Below are positions 58,640-64,000 of a DNA stretch of 64,000 nt, one piece after another; the first letter of the stretch is position 1, and each line of letters opens with the position of its first letter. The DNA comes from Triglochin maritima. Taxonomy: Eukaryota > Streptophyta > Magnoliopsida > Alismatales > Juncaginaceae. A program made the position numbers and the translations under genes. The notes beneath the pieces were generated by a model. It was not told the origin of the DNA. It did not search any database and was given only the letters and a program-made list of their open reading frames with translations. The DNA is taken from assembly GCA_963682175.1 (NCBI GenBank), contig OY821787.1, forward strand, positions 10,208,501 through 10,272,500, written 5' to 3'.

Positions 58640-59103
58640 ATGGGGAATTTTCTGAGATCCAAAGAATATTGGCTTGTTGCTGTATCCAATAGAATCGTAG
58701 AACCAGCAGGTAGTAGCAGCACATCAATGACGGATGCACAAAATGCGGAGTTGGAAAGCTACGGTTGAAAGACTTGAAGGCGAAGAATTATCTTTTTCAA
58801 GCAATTGGTCAGTAGATCTTGGAGACTTTTCTCAATAAGGACACGTCTAATCAGTTTTGAGATTCAATGAAGAAAAAATAGCAAGGATCAGTTGCAAGCT
58901 CTTCGTACCGAGTTCGAGACGTTGCGGATGAAATCTGTTACGTGTTATTTTTCAAGAACGATGGCAATCATCAACAAGATGCGAATGCATGGTGACAAAG
59001 CAGAGGACGTGACCATTGTGGAGAAGATTCTTCGGTCCCGTACACCAAAATTTAATTTTGTTGTTTGTGCTGTAGAAGAGTCTAAAGACATTGAAAATCA
59101 TTT
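58640..59103 (+). pseudogene. Ty1/copia gag relic (UBN2 type)
   Basis: Frames with several stops spell parts of a copia Gag: the SKEYW-like start near 58665, a LKDLKAKNYLFQAI-like stretch near 58760-58800, and the ORF 58892-59113 with LQALRTEFETLRMKS, YFSRTMAIINKMR and VEKILRS. Zinc knuckle and all pol domains are absent because element H begins at 59104. Neither LTR nor primer site was found. Confidence 0.8.
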
Positions 59104-61065
59104 TGTAACGTAACCGAAAACAGCGGAAAATTTAAACAATAATAAAGACCGTCAACGGTCAACACAGGGCACGTCACGGAAAAACAAACTAACATATATA
59201 TAAAATATATAAGATACAGACCCACGTGGAAGTCAACTATATAAACGAGTCAACTGTGATTACAACAAAAGTGAATGTACATGTAATCACTACCTCAAAC
59301 AAAATAAGCTACTAAAGAGAACATGATCTAATCCCGGGGGCACCGTCCTCGGTCACCACCTGACTCTAAACCTGCTCGCTACCTGAAATGAAAACAAACA
59401 AACATGCCTGAGTTCCCTGCAGGAACCCCGTATACCAAACCTCCTAAAAATATAAAAAGGAATTAAAGACAATGCAATGCTATGCACATGATCATCCACC
59501 TCGGGCCCACACTAATGCCCTCACCGCCTCCGCGGCACTGAACCACTCCTGCCACTAGGGTCAAGTCAGTCCACCGCTGCCTCACAAGGGTCAGTCGACA
59601 CCACTGCTCCCCAAAAAGTGCAGGAAGGAACCCCCGGTACACGCCGCACCCAAGGAGCGAGTCAGCCCGCCGAATACACAACTCGGGTCAGACGACAGCC
59701 ACTGCTCCCCCAAGAGTCGCCTAGCGCGCACCCTGCCGGAACATCCTCGGCCTACCGCTAAACCCTCGCAAACAGCCCAAGGTTTACGGTACACATCCCT
59801 CACACCCCGCTCGGTAAGAGAGGAAAAAGTAGTACAATAATACGCCTTCGTCGAAGGTGAAATCCGTAGCTCTCAAAGCCGGTAATCAACCGTCGCCTCG
59901 GAGCCGGTAGTCGACCTATACTCAACGGATCGCGTGTGGATAAATCCACCAACCTGCGGTAGATCGGTCGACCGCTACAAGCACACCGGTCGACCGGTCC
60001 CCCACACAGTACACAGTATTGTACAAACAAGTCTACCGGTCGAACCACGCCAACCGAAATACCGACCAATCGGTCGAACAAAAGTCATCTAGCGGTCGAC
60101 CGTTTGGATGGTCTACGCTATACAATTTTATATAATATATATATCCGACCGGTCGAACCAAGGGGTCGTTCAACCGATAACAGGACTTTCCGCATTTTGC
60201 CTAAGTGATATTCGGTCGACCGAAACTGCTATACAGTTCGACCGAATCAACACAGGCACTCTACCGCTTAAATAAAATGCTCAGTCGGTCGACCGAAAGT
60301 TAAAGAGCGGTCGACCGTTTTGATGGTCAAAGCTCCCAACCGACTTAGCATCAAATGGATCGGTCGAACAAGGTTAAGGGCGTTCGACCGTTTAATAAGT
60401 CAAAACCCCTACCGACCCATTCTCATTATTATTCGGTCGACCGGCTAAGTGGTCCCGTTCGACCGATAACAGCATAACCCCCTTTTTCCCGCACAAATCT
60501 GGCATAACGGTCGACCGTCCTAAGACATTGTTCGACCGTTCGCGGGTAAACATCAATATAATAATAGGATCGGTCGACTGCCCACAGGCACCGGTCGACC
60601 GATCGTCGTCTTCAACCTCTGAATTGGTTGAAATCCGACGGGGAATTCGACACCAACGTCGATCCCCAACACTCACAAGGCATAAGTGAGTTATATTGAA
60701 GATTTGGCATACCTTTTCTATGGTTGTAGATGTCTCCCAAGCTTTGGCTACTTCAACCCAACACTTCACCTTCTTCTCCTCTTCTTCTTCTCTCCTTCTT
60801 CTTCTTCACCAAAACCCTCTCTCACTTTCTCTGTTGATTGATAAGGAAGAAGAAGAAAACGTTTTTAGATTAGCTTTACCTTCCAATATATAGGAATTCC
60901 AATTCTTATCCAACTCCACCTCTTCCAAACCCAATTAAAATCCACCAACTCTTCCTTTCTCCTTCCAACACCTCATGCTATAGTAACACCTCATCCTTCA
61001 CTAATCAAGGCTTAATTAGGTTAAATAGGTTTAGTTAATTAAGGTGTTTTAGATTAGTTCTTACA
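59104..61065 (-). repeat. H 3' LTR
   Basis: Starts TGTAAGAACTAATC on the minus strand and ends ...GTTACGTTACA, giving a 5-bp terminal inverted repeat TGTAA/TTACA. A TATATATTGG TATA region (minus) lies at about 60882-60892, and a CTTCTTCTT-rich stretch downstream. The interval 59965-60601 is packed with CGGTCGACCG palindromes. Confidence 0.85.
59965..60601. repeat. CGGTCGACCG palindrome array in H LTR
   Basis: Nine exact decamers (59965, 59987, 60093, 60213, 60286, 60308, 60434, 60508, 60592) and several half-site variants such as CGGTCGAAC or TTCGACCG. Most copies come in pairs about 22 bp apart. It lies downstream of the presumed TATA box in transcription sense. Confidence 0.9.
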
Positions 61066-61080
61066 ATCTACCCTCCTTAA
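61066..61080 (-). other. H polypurine tract
   Basis: Minus strand TTAAGGAGGGTAGAT at about 61066-61080, abutting the 3' LTR start TGTAAG. It would prime plus-strand DNA synthesis. Confidence 0.75.
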
Positions 61081-61114
61081 AAGAATTTCGTCCGCGAAAT
61101 TCGAAACAACAGAC

Positions 61115-64000
61115 TTACCGGAATAACTCTGGATACTGCTTCCTGACATCCTCCTCGATCTCCCAGGTAGCCTCTCTGAGACTGTGATGCTGCCACCTGA
61201 CCTTTACCATCGGAATCGCTCTCCTCCTGAGCTGATGTACCATCTGATCCACAATCTCAACTGGTCTCTCATCTAATGACAAATCCTGCTGGATCTCCGG
61301 TACTGATATCTCTATCACATGAGCTGGATCGGCCACGTACTTCCTCAGCATAGAAACATGGAAGACGTTGTGAAGTCCTGCGAACTGTGGTGGTAGTGCA
61401 ATCCTATATGCCACCTCCCCGACCCGATCCAATGTCTCAAAGGGTCCAACATATCTCGGACTCAGCTTCCCCTTCTTCCCGAATCTCATCACCCCTCTGG
61501 AAGGCGAGATCTTCAGGAAGACATGATCTCCTACCTCAAAAGTCAGCTCACGCCTCCGCATATCAGCATAACTCTTCTGCCTGCTCTGCGCCGTAGCTAG
61601 TCGTCTCCGAATCACGTCGACCTTCTCTGAATACAACTGAATAATGTCAGGTCCAACTAGCTGTCTCTCGCCCACATCACTCCAGCATACCGGCGATCTA
61701 CACGGTCTCCCGTATAATGCCTCATATGGTGCCATCCCAATACTCGAGTGGTAGCTGTTGTTGTAGGCGAACTCGATCAACGGCAAATGCTCATCCCAAT
61801 GCCCTGCCCAGTCAAGTGTGCACGCTCTCAGCATGTCCTCCAATGTCTGTATCGTCCGCTCTGACTGGCCATCTGTCTGCGAATGAAAAGCTGTACTAAA
61901 CTTCAGACGTGTCCCCAGTGCTCTGTGTAGGCTCTCCCAAAATCTCGAAGTGAATCTGGGATCTCTGTCTGAAATGATACTGACCGGCACGCCATGAAGT
62001 CTGACAATCTCCTCAATATATAACTTAGCTAGACCCTCCAGAGCAAGAGTGATCTTAATAGCTAAGAAATGCGCCGACTTGGTCAGTCGATCGACTATAA
62101 CCCAAATCGCATCGTGGAATCTCCGTGTCTTCGGTAGCCCCGTAACAAAATCCATCGTCACGTGCTCCCACTTCCACTCGGGCAACTCAATCCTCTGCAT
62201 CTGCCCTGCTGGTCTCTGGTGCTCGATCTTTACCTGCTGACAGACCAAACACCTCGACACGAAGTCTGCAACGTCCTTCTTCATACCTCGCCACCAGAAG
62301 TTCCGCTGCAGATCTTTGTACATCTTGGTGCTCCCTGGATGAATGGAATATCTCGATCTGTGTGCCTCCTCCATGATATCATGTCTCAGGTCCTCTGTCT
62401 TCGGCACCCAGATACGATCTCTGAATCTCAGACCTCCATCCACTCCAACTCTGAAGTCTGATCCATCTCTGGCAGCTAACTGTAACAAACTGCTCAACTC
62501 CTCATCTGTAGTCTAAGCATGAATCACTGCTGATACTGTCTGAGGCTCTACTCTCAATCCTGCAATCACTGCACCCTCAGAGCTGTCTGCAAATGGTCTC
62601 CACTCTGCTAAAGACTCCAGCAGTCGCCACTCCTGAATGCATAGGCCTGCTACTGATACCTCCACCTTCCGGCTCAAAGCGTCTGCAACTGTGTTCGCCT
62701 TCCTCGGATGGTATGAGATAGTGAAATCATAGTCCTTAATGAACTCAAGCCATCTGCGCTGCCTCATGTTCAGCTCCTTCTGCAAGAACAGGTACTTCAG
62801 ACTCTGATGATCTGTAAACACCTCGAACTGCTCGCCATAAAGGTAGTGTCTCCAGGTCTTCAGTGCGTGAACTACTGCTGCTAACTCCAAATCATGTGTC
62901 GGGTAATTCCTCTCATGGACCTTCAGCTGTCTGGATGCGTACGCGATCACCCTCCCGTGCTGCATAAGTACACATCCTAAGCCAACACCTGAGGCATCGC
63001 TATAAATCACGAATCCACCCGTGCCACTCGGCAATGATAAAACTGGTGCTGTGGTCAACAGTCTCTTCAGCTCCTGAAAGCTGTCCTCGCACTTCTGCGA
63101 CCAAACAAAAGTGACTCCCTTCTGCGTCAGAGCCGTCAGTGGTGCTGCCAATCTCGAGAAGTCTTTGATGAAGCGACGGTAATAACCCGCCAGTCCAACA
63201 AAGCTCCTAATCTCCGTCACGCTCGTAGGGGTCCTCCACTGTGTCACTGCCTCTACCTTCGCCGGATCGACTGATATCCCCTCTGCAGATACAATGTGTC
63301 CGAGAAATGCCACTCTGTCCAGCCAAAACTCGCATTTTGAGAACTTAGCATATAACTGCTGAGCCCTCAAGATGCTGAGTACAATCCTCAGATGCTCTCT
63401 ATGTTGCTCCACATCTGATGAATAGATCAGAATGTCATCCACGAAGACAATCACAAATATATCAATATACTGCCTGAATGTCCGGTGCATCAGATCCATG
63501 AACGCTGCCGGAGCATTCGTCAATCCAAATGGCATCACCAAGAACTCATAGTGTCCATATCTCGTCCTAAAAGCTGTCTTCTGGATGTCCTCATCTCGGA
63601 TCCTCAACTGGTGATATCCTGAACGCAGGTCAATCTTCGAGAAAACCTTCGCTGACTGCAGCTGGTCAAAGAGGTCCTCGATCCTAGGTAAGGGATACCT
63701 ATTCTTCACCGTCACCTGGTTCAGCATCCTGTAGTCTATGCACATCCTCAAGGATCCGTCCTTCTTCTTCACAAACAAAACTGGTGCACCCCAAGGCGAG
63801 ACACTCGGCCTGATAAATCCAGAGTCCATCAACTCCTGCAACTGCTTCTTCAACTCTGTCAACTCAGCAGGTGCCATCCGGTATGGAGCCTTCGACTGTG
63901 GTGTAGTGCCAGCTACCAACTCAATGCCGAACTCCAACTCCCGGTGTGGTGGTAAACCGGGAATCTCCGCTGGAAAAACATCTGCGAACTCCTGCACCAC
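61115..64000 (-). pseudogene. pol: H pol: reverse transcriptase, RNase H, integrase, chromodomain
   Basis: One open frame from the window edge to 61115, interrupted only by a TAG at 62513-62515, between RNase H and integrase. The upstream part has [16 protein letters not shown], the catalytic FVDD (63434-63445), and RNase H ([28 protein letters not shown]). Integrase follows with the HHCC finger (CLVC near 62258), MDFVTGLP, ISDRDPRF and DGQSERTIQ for the DDE core. The C-terminus VKVRWQHHSLREATWE is chromodomain-like and could steer insertion to heterochromatin. The TAG fits a CAG-to-TAG change. Confidence 0.92.

Larger units (their letters stand above)
59104..64000 (-). mobile_element. H: Ty3/gypsy chromovirus (Tekay/Del-like), 3' part
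   Basis: Minus-strand element entering from the right edge: reverse transcriptase, RNase H, integrase, a C-terminal chromodomain-like stretch, purine-rich tract, and a 1962-bp 3' LTR at 59104-61065. Order and the chromodomain define a chromovirus; the wording fits the Tekay/Del clade. Protease, gag and 5' LTR are outside the window. It interrupts the copia gag relic at 59103. The coding region is open apart from one TAG. Confidence 0.92.

Noticed and set aside
59463..59803. Minus-strand ORFs in the H LTR.
   Set aside because: Inside a non-coding LTR, no recognisable domain, GC-rich chance ORFs.
60696..60893. Small plus-strand ORF with a serine/leucine-rich stretch resembling a signal peptide.
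   Set aside because: It is the complement of the CTTCTTCTT tract in the H LTR leader; no gene context.

Overview
The window is nuclear DNA of a flowering plant, built almost entirely of nested transposable elements. I found no host protein gene, tRNA or rRNA. The evidence for a plant is: Athila-lineage and chromodomain-bearing Ty3/gypsy elements, primer sites matching plant tRNA-Asp and initiator tRNA-Met 3' ends, Ty1/copia elements with UBN2-type Gag, and a plant-type hAT MITE. The species cannot be named from the sequence.

Layout from the left. A minus-strand Ty1/copia element (CopM) runs in from the window edge to 10744. It is split by a complete 7.3-kb Gag-only LTR element (B1, 607-7924, target duplication GTTTA). 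CopM sits in an old Athila-type LTR (G, 10745-11639), which sits in a decayed plus-strand Ty1/copia element (CopP, 11640-43348). CopP was also split at 13087 by an Athila element with full gag-pol (A, 13087-40541, duplication TTCGA). A was split inside its protease region by a second Gag-only element (B2, 17714-33792, duplication CCGCC). B2 was split by a non-autonomous Athila derivative (C, 19221-27850, duplication CTCAT). CopP itself interrupts the gag of another minus-strand Athila copy (D, 43349-46472), so the chain D-CopP-A-B2-C is five levels deep. D is fused by a deletion to the truncated 3' LTR of a minus-strand non-autonomous Athila derivative (E, 46473-54527), which had entered a further LTR (F). 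Right of that lie a ~175-bp tandem repeat (55330-56015), unassigned AT-rich DNA with a possible MULE fragment, a hAT MITE (57486-58009, duplication AAGATGGG), a copia gag relic, and the 3' half of a minus-strand chromovirus (H, 59104 to the window end).

How the parts relate: only A and H carry reverse transcriptase and integrase of the Ty3 type. B1, B2, C and E encode only Gag and an aspartic protease, yet all share with A the tRNA-Asp primer site, a conserved leader block, two polypurine tracts, and a set of three RNA hairpins just upstream of the 3' LTR. The simplest reading is a group of Gag-protease parasites mobilised by Athila enzymes through shared cis signals. B2 keeps an intact 857-residue ORF and nearly identical LTRs.

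The observations I rate highest are the covarying GNRA-tetraloop hairpin near the 3' end, the family-specific palindrome pairs repeated in LTR and leader, the GGTCGACC palindrome arrays shared by three unrelated transposon classes, and a plant snRNA-type promoter (USE plus TATA at a fixed 32-bp gap) in six Athila LTRs.
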